DNA from: Inia geoffrensis
Lineage: Eukaryota; Chordata; Mammalia; Artiodactyla; Iniidae
Assembly: GCA_036417435.1 (NCBI GenBank)
Contig: CM070901.1
Location: 6,112,001-6,176,000 of the forward strand
Direction of reading: 5' to 3'
Length of the DNA stretch: 64,000 bases
Shown: positions 46,196 to 59,500 of the stretch, piece after piece
How the letters are laid out: each line of letters begins with the position of its first letter
Numbering within the stretch: position 1 is the stretch's first letter
Program-made: the position numbers and the translations under genes
Notes under the pieces: model-generated
Database searches by the model: none
What the model was told of the DNA's origin: nothing
What the model saw: the letters and a program-made list of their open reading frames with translations, nothing else

Positions 46196-49100
46196 ACTGC
46201 TTAAGAAGATCTCTTAACTCTAAAGTGATATGCTGAAACCATTATTCTTTCATCTTCAATACTATGTAGCTCAGCTCAACATTGAATCTATAAACATAAT
46301 CCATCTTTCATTCTGACCTAGCTTTATATTCTTCTAATGATCTACCTATTTGCAATGGAAGACTGCAATAAAAATCCCAAAATAAAAATAGGTTTTGGAA
46401 TATGATTTCTAAATATATGAAACATTGAACTTTTGTAACTTTTTCATTCATTTAAACAATGCATCATTATTTTTCTTTCTTTCTTATAGCGACCTCATTG
46501 CGCTTCCTTTCTGTCAGGCTACCATTTCTTTTTCTACACAACACTGAATGTGGAATGCCGCCTGCCTGTAACATCCTATGTTTTGCTAGTCTGATTTTTA
46601 AGTTATTACTCGCAATTTTTAAGCAAAGTGAATACTTAAAATTACCCATCCAAAGTGAACTTTGTAGTTTTACTTGGAAGTAGCACGTTCATTGGCTCTT
46701 TAACTTAGAAATTATCTAAATACACTAAATTCACATGTAAAGCATTCTCAGAAGCGAAGCAAATAAAATATTACCTTTTTCTACCTCATTCACCTGAATT
46801 TAAAGAAATTTAAGTTATTTCTACATTTACACTTACTAAACAACAATCAACAACATGTAGTTCCACATAAAAATCCTCATTAAGTCAAAGGAATATTTTA
46901 ATGTATTTTTCTATTTCATACTGCCATGCCAGAAACGTTGTATTTCTGGCTCATTTTAGAGTTAACATCAGCGAGTAACATTATTAGAACATTCTCTTAA
47001 TTGATTTGTTTAGATTAAGCATTAGCAATCATGAAGCAAATTAAAAGGAGAATAAGAAAATAGACATTTTATTGAAAATTGAGTTGGTAAAATGTTTGGT
47101 TTATTTATGGTAGGAGCTTACGTTCGTAATCAACTTTTTATCACGATAATAAAAATTTATTTCAGAGCTTGTCAGCAACTTCCTTGACAAAAAACAATTA
47201 AAGGAATGTCAGAGGAGGTTCAAAATGGTGCTAGGTTGGAGAGGAAAATCTGCATGGAATTAAAATATTGCCAAAATGATCCACGAAGTAGACCATCTAC
47301 AACTAACCGTTAGATCCAGTGGAGGCCTCTAAATATTGGTATTGCTGCACTTTGTGACAGAAAGGAAAATTATACAGAAGACAAAGAAAATCCCTTCAAC
47401 GCTTATAATTTAAGAATCAATTTGAATCCTGGTGTGTGATGATGGAATTTATTATATAGTTTGAATAATCTCTGCAACTCACATAAGTAGTATTTGTACT
47501 AAGGTAATAGACATACAACTAGGGTGAAAGACAAGAAGAAACCCATCATGCCCAGAGACTGGGGAATAACATCCCAGCTACAAGAGCCCTGAGGTGGAAA
47601 CTGTTATCATACTAGCATTCATTCAATAGTGTGACACTTACGCAATAAGACAAATATTCATCCTTTGTCTATATAATGCTATGGTGTTGCTAATTATGTA
47701 TAAAAGTAACACATATATTTCTGTGTGTGCATTTTGGGCTAGTTATTGGTGGAAGTTTCAAATATTAGGAATCAGTCATTGGAATGAATTATTTTCACAT
47801 TTTTTTCATGTGCTATCTGTGGAGCTCACTTTCATTTTTCTAGTTCAACTAATGCTTTCGTTTCATTTGCATTTGTGCTCTGTAGACTAAATGACTAAAA
47901 TACATAGTCATTTAGAAAATATTACTAAATAGGTAATGCTTGATCTTTAATCAATAAAACTGTCAACTTGGATTAGTGGGATTAAAATGTGATGTCTTCT
48001 CTTGTTCTTTATTTACTCTCTTTACAATACAGTAGTGAACCAGAAACCAATACTTTTCAGTATAGTAGTAGATATTATTGCTTCTGGCTAACCACACTTT
48101 GATTGATGCAGATGTTAACTCTAATGTAATCTAAATTCTCTGTGGCTATTAGTAATTAACACACAATTGTCCGGGGTTGTGTTAACTTTTTTATATTGGA
48201 AAAATAATTTTTCATAACTATAGGGTTAAAATTTTATTTTCCTCAAAATAAGAATAACAGACATAATCTGAGAGTAAATTTTAGGTACATAGAGTCTAAG
48301 GGAATACAATTTACAGCCAAGCTACTCAACTAGAATCTTCAACTATCTTAATATACAAAACTTTCTGCAAAAATGCAGTAAAATCCAATGACTCTGCAGT
48401 ACCTGCTGCACTTCTCTGCTCATATACCTGTGCCTTTTCTGTGCACTCCATTGGTTTTAAATTGTTAGTTTCTGAATCTCTGTGCTTTGTTCCCCAATGC
48501 TACTTCTAGAACCTGCTATTCTATTCTTCCTTAAAACATTCAGGTCTACGTCTTCTGTCATCAGAGTAAACCATCCTGTATCTCTTCATATTGCAGACGT
48601 TTGCAGATACCCAAGCTGGCTTCTCATTCTACGACTATAATTCTTGATTAGATGTCTAATTCTCATAATTTCTACTTTTATAACTCTCAGTGATTTCCAT
48701 ATCCAGGAAGATGAAAATTTCCAAACTCACAGCTTCTTGGTTATCCCATCCACTTTCAATATGTCAAATGCCAGTTATGTTAAAATAACTCTCAAATTTA
48801 TGTCTTAAGCTCTTCCCTTTTACATCTGTGAAAGTATCAGCACAATCAGGAGTCTGAATAAATCATCACCTCCAAGAGTTTCCTCATACCCTCTTGAAGT
48901 TTATTTCTCCCCTTCCTGTGCCCTTTCTCCCCTCAGACAACTACTTATTCACTTTCTAGCACTATCAACTAGTTAAACCTGTTCTCTGTTCATCCATATG
49001 GGCTGGAAGTGGAAGCTGACTCAGGTAGTATTATAATTTAGCACAACCCTTACTTATTCCTGTCCATCTTATTCCACTATTTTTTTTTTTTTTTTTTTTG

Positions 49101-49349
49101 CCCAAATTGGTTTTGGAAAGAGTAGAAAACATAAAACGAAGTAAAAATTATCAGGTAATACATGTACTATTAAGATTTAAAAAAGGTAATGACTTGATTT
49201 ACTGATCTATTTTAAAACTCTGATTTGATGTTCATTCCACAATCCCAGACTTTTGCCTTAATATCAAAAAGTGTCTCTAGCTTAAGGTCTGCTCCATAAT
49301 TTTAAATCTGTTTTTTTTTTTTTTTTCGAGATGAACAAGTATATCTACT
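46196..49349. other. Unassigned AT-rich sequence
   Basis: About 3.1 kb with no recognisable gene. T runs occur at 49,081-49,099 and 49,311-49,326. Open frames of 60-74 codons have no motif. Confidence 0.4.
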
Positions 49350-49510
49350 GCTTAGTAGTTATGATCATGACCTTTAGAATTTTAATCCTGGCTTGAGATA
49401 TTAAGCAAGGTATTTCATCTTTCCACACTCTCTTTCCTCCACAATAATACAGTGATATACATTGTGCTTACTTCCTAGGGTTGTGTGAAGCTCAGGTGAG
49501 TAAATCGCAG
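49350..49510 (+). repeat. MIR SINE fragment
   Basis: Blocks gaattttaatcctggcttga, tattaagcaaggtatttcat, cttcctagggttgtgtgaag follow MIR order. Confidence 0.5.
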
Positions 49511-49566
49511 TTTACTCAACATCACAGTGTTTTCAAAAACAGAAAAAAAAAATCAGCATTACTCAT

Positions 49567-49588
49567 GAAATCATTTTAAAATGATTTC
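49567..49588. repeat. Perfect 22-base palindrome
   Basis: GAAATCATTTT followed by its exact reverse complement, with no spacer. Confidence 0.9.
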
Positions 49589-50550
49589 AATGACATTTAG
49601 AGACAACTGTATTCATATGATTTTTCAAATATGTTTGTTTTCTGAAACTATGTATGAGTAAGTGCACTAAACAAATTATCTAGTCGGTCTAAAGCTCCAT
49701 CTATGCTAGTGGCACCAGAGCTCATTTTTGCAAATGCCATTCATAATAATTGCCCTGTATGAGGCAATGTCCTTCATGACAGCAAACTTCACTTCACCCC
49801 CTTCCAAAGGATATTTCTGGCCAATTTTCCTCAGTTCCTGTGACTGTAGGGGGCTGATCACAGCAGGCTTGCAAATGAGAAACAAGATTTCTCTCTTCTT
49901 GGTCCATTACATGTAAAATTGTGATGTTAAAATGCTTTTGTAGAATCACTTGAATTAGCCCAAATGATGATGGCTTGAAGTTTTCCTGGAATTTTTCATA
50001 CATCATCTGCTCTAAAATGAAATAATGATTCATAATGTAGTCCTCACTCAAGGCACAAACAAACACATTACTAATGAGCATTTTCCTTAATGGAGTGGGT
50101 TCTATATAGTGAAAGAAGACTCATTATTCCTTGGCAAATATACCTTAGTACATACTGTTGTGGACTTATTAAGAATAATAATGATTTAAGCAATGCTGAA
50201 ACACATGCAATTAGATTTCTCACCACAGACGGGAGCACAACAAAAACTCAGCATATCAGTGGATCTTCAACTGTGTATAAATCTTCAGTTGATGTGGATA
50301 ATTAATCAGGTCAAATCATTTTTAATAAAAAATATTGAGGAGCACTATTTGAGGTTGATAAATGGTGACTGTTTAGAGTTTTATAGTTATGTTTTTAGTG
50401 CAGATCAGTTGGAAATCTTGTGAATAAGTTAAAATAGTAAGAAATAAATACTATCATAGGGAGTTGAGAAATCTAATAATGTGTTGCAAATAGAGTATCA
50501 ACAGTTGTTATTTCTGAAATAGAGTTTCTAAAGGTATCTAAAACATGCAG
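49589..50550. other. Unassigned sequence
   Basis: No gene supported. A 95-codon minus-strand frame (49,794-50,081) has no recognised motif. Confidence 0.35.
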
Positions 50551-50571
50551 AAAGACAGAGAGAGAGAGAGA

Positions 50572-50614
<43 letters not shown>

Positions 50615-50619
50615 GAGAA
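50551..50619. repeat. (GA)n polypurine tract
   Basis: About 69 bases of nearly pure GA with a few AAG/CAG/GGG interruptions. It is a polypurine-polypyrimidine mirror tract capable of triplex (H-DNA) formation. Confidence 0.9.
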
Positions 50620-52456
50620 TAGATTCTATCAAATGTTTATATTTTATGTAGGTATATAGATAGCTGATAGATGAATCATAGATAGAAAAACAGCTGCGTA
50701 TACATGTATATATGTTCTACATTCCCTGTCTGCAATAAAAATAGCAAGCTGGATGGGACCTGGGGCCTGCCACTCACTCAGACAAAATATGTAATGTATA
50801 TGAGCACATAGCAAGCATCAATCAAATGGCTTAAAACCCCACACTTAACTTCCACAACAACTCTACACAGAATGCTCAGGTCAAGGCCCCATACCTACTA
50901 TTCCTAAATAAAAAGTAAAAATGGCAAAAACTAAGTTTGTTTGTAGTATTTGTAAATTTATTTGGTAGCAAATCATGCTTTAAACTGTGACGCTATTATG
51001 TTATTTGTAGTCTTTTTTCATCCAACCAAGTGAGAATATCCATTTGCTTCCCTGCAGAAATATTAATAGGTTTGTTTATGAAGTGTAGCATAGCACGTAA
51101 TTTATATATTGTATTACTTACCAAAATTTTAAAAAATAGATTAAATAATATGTCGGGTCCCAAGGGTTTGGGGTCATGGAATTGTGGGCTGTATCTGCAT
51201 CCTTCCCATGTCAAGGTCACTATAATTCATTTAGTGAGAGAGTATGATCCTAGGTCAAAATATCAGTGCTTATTCTTTCTGTTGAAACAATATTGTGGAG
51301 ACAATAGCTAATCACCATCATCACCAGCAGCAGCAGGAGAGGTAATTTTCATTTGAATGCAAATAAATGAGTCGAGATCTTTGGGATTTTCTCTTGATGA
51401 ACCAGAGAATAATTCATCTCTTTTCAGTTGTATATTTATGACAATAGCGTTTTTAAATAGGCTGGTTACGCTTTTCTCTTCCGTTTTGTCTCCCTTCCTA
51501 CTGAAGAGAACTAAATTTGCCCGGCAAGTGATAAGGAGTCTGAGACAGCACAGAAAAGTCTAGCAGGTGACGTGTCAAGTTTAGCCTGCTTTCCCTGCAG
51601 CAGCTGGTTTGCTTTCTCTAGCAGATGCTCTAAATTCTGTAACTGAACTTGGTTTTTATTAGGCATACCTGTTTTTGAGGATGCTTAGGGTAAATTATGT
51701 GTCCAAATACAGCAAATGTATATAACATCTTTTGACAGATTTTTTGGAAGTAAAATTGACTAATGTTTCACTTTATTTTCCCTAATAATTTTTCCTTTTT
51801 AATCATTTCCCAAGTTTAATATATTTTTGCTGTGTTTAATAATATGAGATTTTGTAAGCTAGCTTAAGTTTTTTGGAACAAAATAGGAAATATTAAACAG
51901 TACTTCAATGTAATTTGTGTCATGCTTTTTCATCTAGCATTGTAACAAAAATCTCTGGGTTTTGGAGCTCTTCATAAATATTGTTTTATTTCAATGACTA
52001 CAAGAGATTGCATTCCTCCATGATATACTTTATCGTTTACTACTAGTTCATTGAACTTATTTCCAATTCACTGTGGTTAAAATCATTATGTGATTAACAT
52101 CATTACGTGCAAAGCTTAGAACACAGATTAGGCAGATTTATATTAGAAAAACAGAGTAGGAGGTATTGAAAAGCAAGAAAGAGGAAAGTTTAGTACTAGA
52201 CCAACGTATATATTTTCAAAATTAATGTACATGCGAAAGACAAAATATTAGATTAAAATAGACAAAATCTCTGGGAGCACATGCCTGTCATAGAGGCAGA
52301 TGCAGTAGAGCTAAAGGAATAGTTCAACAAGCTCAGGCATGAAACTAACCCAGGAAGAGACAAAATCACATTGTTCCTTTCATAGGGGAGAAAATTGCTG
52401 AATTAAAACAAGTCTGTAATTAATTTTAGAAGAAATTTTAAACGTCTCATTTTAAA
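50620..52456. other. Unassigned AT-rich sequence
   Basis: No gene or recognised repeat. A short CAT/CAG triplet patch occurs near 51,314-51,335. Confidence 0.4.
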
Positions 52457-52508
52457 TATCGCTGTTGGACAATATATCTAATATTGCTGTTAGACAATAT
52501 CGCTGGGT
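52457..52508. repeat. Short 24-base tandem duplication
   Basis: Unit atatcgctgttggacaat... at 52,457 recurs as atattgctgttagacaat at 52,481, and a third start (atatcgctg) begins at about 52,498. The copies differ by a few bases. Confidence 0.7.
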
Positions 52509-52519
52509 CCTGCTTGGTA

Positions 52520-52760
52520 TCACCATCTTCAGTCATTCACATCAGTTTCATTTTCTTTATGACATCTATCACTCTCTGAACATGGATCATCTATTCATTT
52601 GTTTACTCATTTATCCTCTCTCTCCTTTGCACAAATGTTAAGTTCTGTTAAAACAGAGATTCTTATCTCTAGTTCCTTTTATATTCCTACTTAATAGATT
52701 ATCATTACTGGCACAAAGTAGGTATTCACTAAACATGTTTTACTGAAGGAATAAATATAG
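52520..52760 (+). repeat. L2 LINE 3' end
   Basis: Blocks ctcatttatcctctctctcc, gttaaaacagagattcttat and ggcacaaagtaggtattcac then ttactgaaggaataaat fit the L2 3' end. Confidence 0.6.
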
Positions 52761-54289
52761 TGAAATTCATACTTCCTTCCAGGAGGTTTCCCATTAATTG
52801 TTATTCTTGGTTAACATATAAAAAAGATAAAATAGTTAATACTGTATAATATGATAATTACTTATGCATTTTCCTTGCTTTTTCTCTAGCATATTTACAA
52901 TTTTGCTCACCTGCATTCATTATACTGATTAATGTACTTGCAGTAAAATAAGTCTCTATGGATGAATAAATTTGAAACCAGTTATCATATTTGGGAACTA
53001 TAATTGGATCGTGCAAATTATCATTTATTCAGGGAGATATATTTGGACAACATGCCTTTAAACTAAAGTAATAATAAGAAAATTGAGGAAGTAAAAAAAT
53101 AAAATAAATGTGTCATTTGTGTGGAACATGTATTATTTGCACAGAATAATACATGTCATTGGAGTAACCAGAGACAAAAAAGAGCATTTCTGATTATAAC
53201 TCAAGGATCAAACACATAACCATATTTTAATCTATTGGTTAATAAAAATGTAGGAACATTTCAAAAACACTTATTAGAGATCTTTAATCAAACCACATAG
53301 ATTTTTACCTGTTTGTGACAGTGCCATAGAGAAAGAAAGCAACAGTTCTAAAGCATGTTTATCAAACACCCTGGAGTTCAATATTTTTCCTTTTTTTTTG
53401 ACAGGCTAAATGGTCTCAAGGCAACACAGCTGGTAAGTGACACACTGACCTCAGGCCCATCTCCTTGCTTTCCTGCTGCTTCTCATACAAGGCCTATGGC
53501 ATTATTCAGTGACCAGGTAATTATTACCTACATTTCATATTGCATCCAGAGTTATATGATAATGACTGCTTTAACATTTAACAAGAACTTTAAGTATCCT
53601 AACTTTAAATCTGATCTTTCTTTTTGAAGGGCAATTTCCTGGCTCAATTCCTATTTTGCTGTTTTTTCCAGTGATATTTAGAATTTATTTCACATCGTTA
53701 GAAGATGTTTTACAAAACAGTTTGCTAAGATGGAAGATGCTGTATCAGCAGGCATGATAGCACAGAAAATATTTTTTAAATTTGTAAGTAAATTATTGCA
53801 TCCTGATCTGTTACTCACCAGTAGTTTCGGTGTTCTAGCAACTTATATGTAGTTTTATAAGAGTAATAACTTACAACTTAATGTGATATTCGAAACCACA
53901 TTCTGGGATAGATTAATGGATGCGGTCAGTCAGGTATTCATTGGGAAACCATTTCTGTTATCTATTTGAGCTCTTCTGTATCCTTCTCAAAATATAAAAT
54001 ATGATTGTGTCATGTGAGGTGCCTATAGGGCTAGCCACCCGGTGGTATTTCACAAATAAAATGATGTTCTACACTTCTCATTCACTTATAGTGCACATAG
54101 TAATTTCTAATGAACTATCTATAAAATGTAAAACTGTGATAATTCTCATGTTCCAGGACATAAAACAATTTAAGAGGCTAGAAAAAATTGTCTTCTAAAA
54201 AAAAATTGGACTTTCATACAATTGCTCTCTGAAAATTTAAGATATATTCTTAAAACCATCTACCTAGACAGCATTTGTAATTTTCAAAT
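52761..54289. other. Unassigned AT-rich sequence
   Basis: No gene recognised. The 90-codon frame at 53,355-53,627 starts at a non-ATG codon and shows no motif. Confidence 0.4.
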
Positions 54290-55510
54290 ATATCATTGAA
54301 ATATAATTTACATAAAGAAAAAGTGCATGAATCATGAGTATACAGTTAAATAAACTTTTACACACTGAGCATAACCATGTAAACACCACCAGGTCAAGAA
54401 ATAGAATATTCCCAGAAACTTAAAATCAAATCTCATGTCCCCATTAACTTATGAGCTTTTCATTTATTCCCCAAAGTAAACACTGCTCTGACTTTTAACC
54501 CACCATAATATATCTGACTATTTTTGAAATGTATATAATTCAAATAATAAAATATGCATTTTTTGTGCCTGTTTTTGCTCCAATTTATGTTTTTGAAGTC
54601 TATTTTCTTGTGCATGGCTGTAGTATTTTATTAATAAACCCATTCATTTATTCACATTAGTGTTGATGGACATTTGTATTGTTTGCTACTTTGGGCTATT
54701 AAAAATAATATAAAGTAATATGAAAATAGTGTAAAATGAATATATATATTATATAATACATATATACTATATAATTTGTGCTTTACATATACACTTCTAT
54801 TTTGCATAAATCTAAGAGTGAATTGCTGGATCATAGATGTGTATGTTTAAACTAATCGGATAACTGCATAGTCTTCTAATGTGGTTTTGTAAATATATAC
54901 TCTCAGTAGCAATGCATAAGGTTTCTGACTGTCCCACATCTCAGGAATATCTTGCATTGTTCTTTTTAATTTAGCCTTTCTGGTGAGCTTATAGGAGTAG
55001 CTCACCATTGTATTAATTTGCATTGCCCTGATGACTGACTAATGAAGTTTAGCATTTTCATATATTTATTAGGCATTTGTATAGCTTGCTAAAGAAATCT
55101 CTGATTTTCATGTCCTTTCTTTTCTATCAAGGCATCTGCCTTTTCCTTATTATTTTAGACTAATTATATAGTCCAAATAAAAGTCTTCTGTCAGCTAAAT
55201 TTGCTGCAAATATCTCCTTCCATCTTGTGGCTTGCATTTTCAGTCTTTATTTTTTTTGATAAACGTGCATTCTTAACTTTAACTTAGTAATCAATCAATA
55301 ATTTCTTTACCGTTAATTCAATTGTTTCCTTTTAAAGAACGCTTTCCCTAGCCCAAGGCCATGAAAATGTTTCCTTACATTGTCTAATAGAAGGTTTGTT
55401 ATTACACCTCTACATTCTGATCTATATTCCTCTGGGATTGATTTTTGTATATGGTATGAGATAGAGGTTATGTGCATTTTCCCATATGTTTATCCAAAAT
55501 GTTAACTTCA
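54290..55510 (-). mobile_element. Old L1 LINE, reversed
   Basis: Reversed L1M-type blocks: attgaaatataatttacata, caagaaatagaatattccca, gtgttgatggacatttgtat, caccattgtattaatttgca, attgccctgatgactgacta and tattcctctgggattgattt. All frames are broken. An AT-rich tract interrupts it near 54,735-54,775. Confidence 0.8.
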
Positions 55511-55647
55511 GTGTTGATCCAGAATTGCAAATTAAATTATCTCTTCACCAGATTAGTGAATATTAATGAATGAGATGAAATACTGATGGTGATATAAAAA
55601 TTGGAGTAACCCATACATTTCTTGGCTGATATAAATTTATGTGACCA

Positions 55648-56165
55648 TTTTTTTTTTACATCTTTATTGGAGTATAATTGCTTTACAATGTTGTATTAGT
55701 TTCTGTTGTACAATGAAGTGAATCAGCTATATGTATACATATATCCCCTCCCTCTTAGACCTCCCTCTCACCCTCCCCATCCCGCCCATCTAGGTTGTCA
55801 CAGGGCACCTAGCTGAATCTCCCAATTCATCCCACCCTCCCCTTCCCCCCACATGTCCATCCTCTATATCTATGTCTCTATTCCTGCCCTGCAAATAGGT
55901 TCCTCTGCACCATTTTTCTAGATTCCACATATATGCATTAATACACGATATTCGTTTTTCTCTTTCTGGCTTACTTCACTCTGTATGACAGACTCTAGGT
56001 CCATCCACATCTCTACAAATGACCTAATTTTGTTCCTTTTTATGGCTGAGTAATATTCCATTGTATATATGTGCCACATCTTCTTTATTCATCTGTCGTT
56101 GGACATTTAGGTTGTTTCCATGTTCTGGCTGTTGTAAATAGAGCTGCAATGAATGTTGGGGTATA
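55648..56165 (-). mobile_element. Younger L1 3' end, reversed
   Basis: T run (55,648-55,658), then tctttattggagtataattg, cttacttcactctgtatgac, ttttatggctgagtaatatt and ttgtaaatagagctgcaatg. This is the reversed ORF2 end plus 3' UTR of a cetartiodactyl L1. The C-rich 3' UTR (55,745-55,860) is the complement of the G-quadruplex-prone tract. Confidence 0.9.
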
Positions 56166-56590
56166 AATTTTTATCTTAGAATAGTTTTAAATTTACATAA
56201 AAATTGTAAAGATATTACAGAGAGTTCCTGAAAACTCCACACCCAGTTTTTCCATTAACACCTTACATGAGTATGGTACATTCATCTCAGTCAATGAGCC
56301 AATACTGATACAGTGTTATTAATTAAAATCCATACTTTAGTCAGATTTCCTTAATTTCTATCAAATGTCATTTTTCTGTTCCAGGATCCATCCAGGATAC
56401 CACATTGTATTTAGCAGTCTTGTATTCTTAGCCTCCTCTTGTTTGTGATAGTTTCTCAGAATTTTCTTGTTTTGTGAGGCCCTGCCAGTTTGGTGAGGCC
56501 CTGGTCCAGTTTGTGAGGCCCTGGTCCAGTAATATTTTGTAGAATGTTCCTCAATTAGGATTTGTCTGATGTTTTTCTCATGACCAGACT
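56166..56590 (-). repeat. Old L1-like sequence, reversed
   Basis: Blocks taaatttacataaaaattgt, acagagagttcctgaaaact and tacatgagtatggtacattc resemble an old L1M-type segment. A small tandem repeat lies inside it (56,472-56,530). Confidence 0.45.
56472..56530. repeat. Three-copy 20-base minisatellite
   Basis: Unit ttgtgaggccctggtccagt. The copies begin near 56,472 (lacking two bases), 56,490 (one extra G) and 56,511. Confidence 0.85.
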
Positions 56591-59500
56591 GAGGTTACAT
56601 ATCTTATACTGAATCATGAACTTGGATCTAATCCACCTGTGCTGTTTCCCACCTGGGCCTGACTGGCTGGGGACACAGCATGACGGCTAGGACACTCCAA
56701 GGCCAGCTCAGCCATGGAGTGCATTAGCCTCTGGGTAATACTTACCTGGGTCAAACTAAGAACTTCTGTGGGAAGGTTGTTGAAAGGAAAAAAAAAGTGT
56801 CCAAGTTGGGAAAAGCTGTTTTCACACCAGGTAAGATACACTATTTGAAAGGCATTAATGATTCAAGACTTTAAACGGGACCTATACAATAGGTCTCAGG
56901 CCAACACTGAAAGATACACCAAAATCCAAACATCACAGAGCATGTGCTCATAAGGGAGACCCACCAGAATCTCTACACGGCATGCACATGTTAGCAGAGG
57001 ACGTGGTGTCACGAGAGAAAGAGGTTGCAGGCATGCCGAGGAGGTCTGAGAGCCGTTCTCACTGTCAGCTCCCTGGGGTTTGTGCCTGTCTTTGGCTTGA
57101 ACCTCAGGGCAGGGCATCTTGGCTTTGGGAATGCTCCCTGGAAAAAGCTCTCAGTAGCCCTTTCAATAATCAAGCTGGGCTCTTCAAACTGCTTAGGACG
57201 TTTGCAAACTGTTAGCAAAGAAACTAAGCCCGGCGGTCACTATGGTAGATTACAAACTCAAAACAGCACATACATTCCACCACCCTTATTTTGTCCAAGA
57301 TTTTAAAATCAGGCATCTAGGTGCCCCAGAGACAAAGAGAGAACATTCCCAGTCCAACTGTAAATCAACTCTCTCCAAACATCAAACTACAATGTTGCTA
57401 CACTGTTTTTGAAGAGTTGAATGAACATTAATAATCATGCAAGATTGTGTGTCAGATAGGTAAACTTCACACCACCTGGGTGTCCAGCAATAAAATTCCT
57501 GGAGGAAGGAGCAAGGTTCCCTTTGCACAATGACCACTTTGATCACTGCCTGGACCTCACCTGGATCCACCACCTTCTTGTTAGCCTTCCTGTATGCTCC
57601 ATTCTCATTGTGTTACAGGACATGGACTAGATTCTCTAGCAAGAAAAAATTGGCACACTTTATCCTTCCGACCATCCTTATGAGATCTCATTTGAATCTG
57701 CCTGAAGGCAGAGAGGTTTTTATGAGGAAGGTAATATGAGAATTTGCCTAGAAAGCTTCAATCAAATATCATAGAAACTATTACCTGAAAATAATGTTTT
57801 AAATATAATAAACCTTTTAAAATAATATATTTTTACAATATGTTCAAGAGCATGTTCTTTCTTGTATCCCACGCCTGCTGATGTGTTAAGTTTACTGCTT
57901 ATAAACCAGTTGAGTGAAGAATGAAAAGTGAAGCTGGTTAATCACTGCTTTTGGAACTGTGAGAATGGTACTTCTCTATGTTTTGCATTTGATATTAGCT
58001 ATCAGGTAAGTTCTAAAAAGTATTGGTGACAAAAATTTTAATATATGTGTATGTATATAAATGTGTGTATTTTTACCAAGAATTTAAGACTTCTCAAACA
58101 ACTCAGAGATCCACCCAAGCATACTCATGAGACATTAATTTACCCTATATTTTATTAACATTGATATAGATGTTACTTTCACAAACTAATTTCAATCTTT
58201 AAAAAATACATTTAGGTTCTGTGCCACAAATTTCAGTTGCTGTCTTTTCAAAAGAACACTAAAGATCTAAAAATGCCAATACCATTTTGAAAATACTAAC
58301 CTGATCAAATGATCAATGCTCATAGCTAACCCAGAAAATGATACTGATCACATAAAATCCATAAACATCTCAGGACAGAAACCAATGGCAGCTATTATAC
58401 AGAAAAATTTGCTTAAGATAGGGTATTAGGAGTCCAAGAATACTTCCTAGAAAAAAAATTAAGTATTATGTTTTAGTTTTGTGTAAAAATACTCATTGAT
58501 ATTTCAGCAGTAATTTCAGGAGGATTAACGATAACATGGCCACATAACACAGCCATAACATATCATAACATAGTCATCAACATGCAAGAAGACAGTGTAA
58601 AATAAGATGGAAAAGATAGGTAATCTCTACAAAATACCAATGAAAACTATAGCCTAAGAAATGAATTTCTCCCTTTAGCCCAAATCTTTTGTGCTACTTC
58701 CATGAAGCCTTTTAACGTTTTTTATTTTACTTTTTTATTATGCTTATAATATCTACATTTTTATAATAGTGTATAAACGTGCTCTGTCTAAACAATGATT
58801 TAACAAACACAGTATCTCTTTTCTATAACTATGTAGTTCCCAAACTAGCAATGTTCTTTTTCTCTTTGGGTCTTGTAACTCAGTCCTAAGGAACAACTTA
58901 CACTAAGGCAAGATGAATGAAATATGAGGGAAATAACAGGTGAAACTAGAAATCGAAAATGATATTTGTTATAGCTTACCTAAGCAAGGAGTAGAGGTGT
59001 TCAATTTGAATTGAGGTAGAGTGCTTGGTGTTATATTGAGGCTTTTGCTGAAACACAACAAACAAGATTAAATCTCCTTGGAAGAACCTTGCAGTAGTTC
59101 AGAAAACAAAATCCCCTGGATTGGGTCACTACGAAAGAATAATGTCATAACGTTGTTTTCAACAGTTAGATGCATGCATTCAAATTAGCCATGGTTAGAG
59201 CTTTAAAGTTAAAAACTCTTAAATAAAAAAACTCAAATGCCTACTGAATTACCATACAGCAGTTTGCAAATTGGTAAACGGATGATGTCCAAATGTTTTG
59301 AGATGCAGCCAGAGCTATGACCTTGTAAAACATAAACATATAACTTAGTGTTTATCTATAATCCCCTGAGATGACCAAGTTTTAACGGAACTAATTTAGA
59401 CAATGAAATAAGTAAACGATAGTTGCAATGATGAGTTTGACGATTTTTGCATTTATTTTCTCAATTTTAATTAGAACTGTATGGTTTTTGAATGCCTAAT

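Noticed and set aside
51314..51335. CAT/CAG triplet repeat
   Set aside because: Only a few units each; too short to call an expandable repeat.
54735..54775. AT-rich TATATA tract as a promoter
   Set aside because: Low-complexity sequence inside an old L1; no initiator or transcript evidence.
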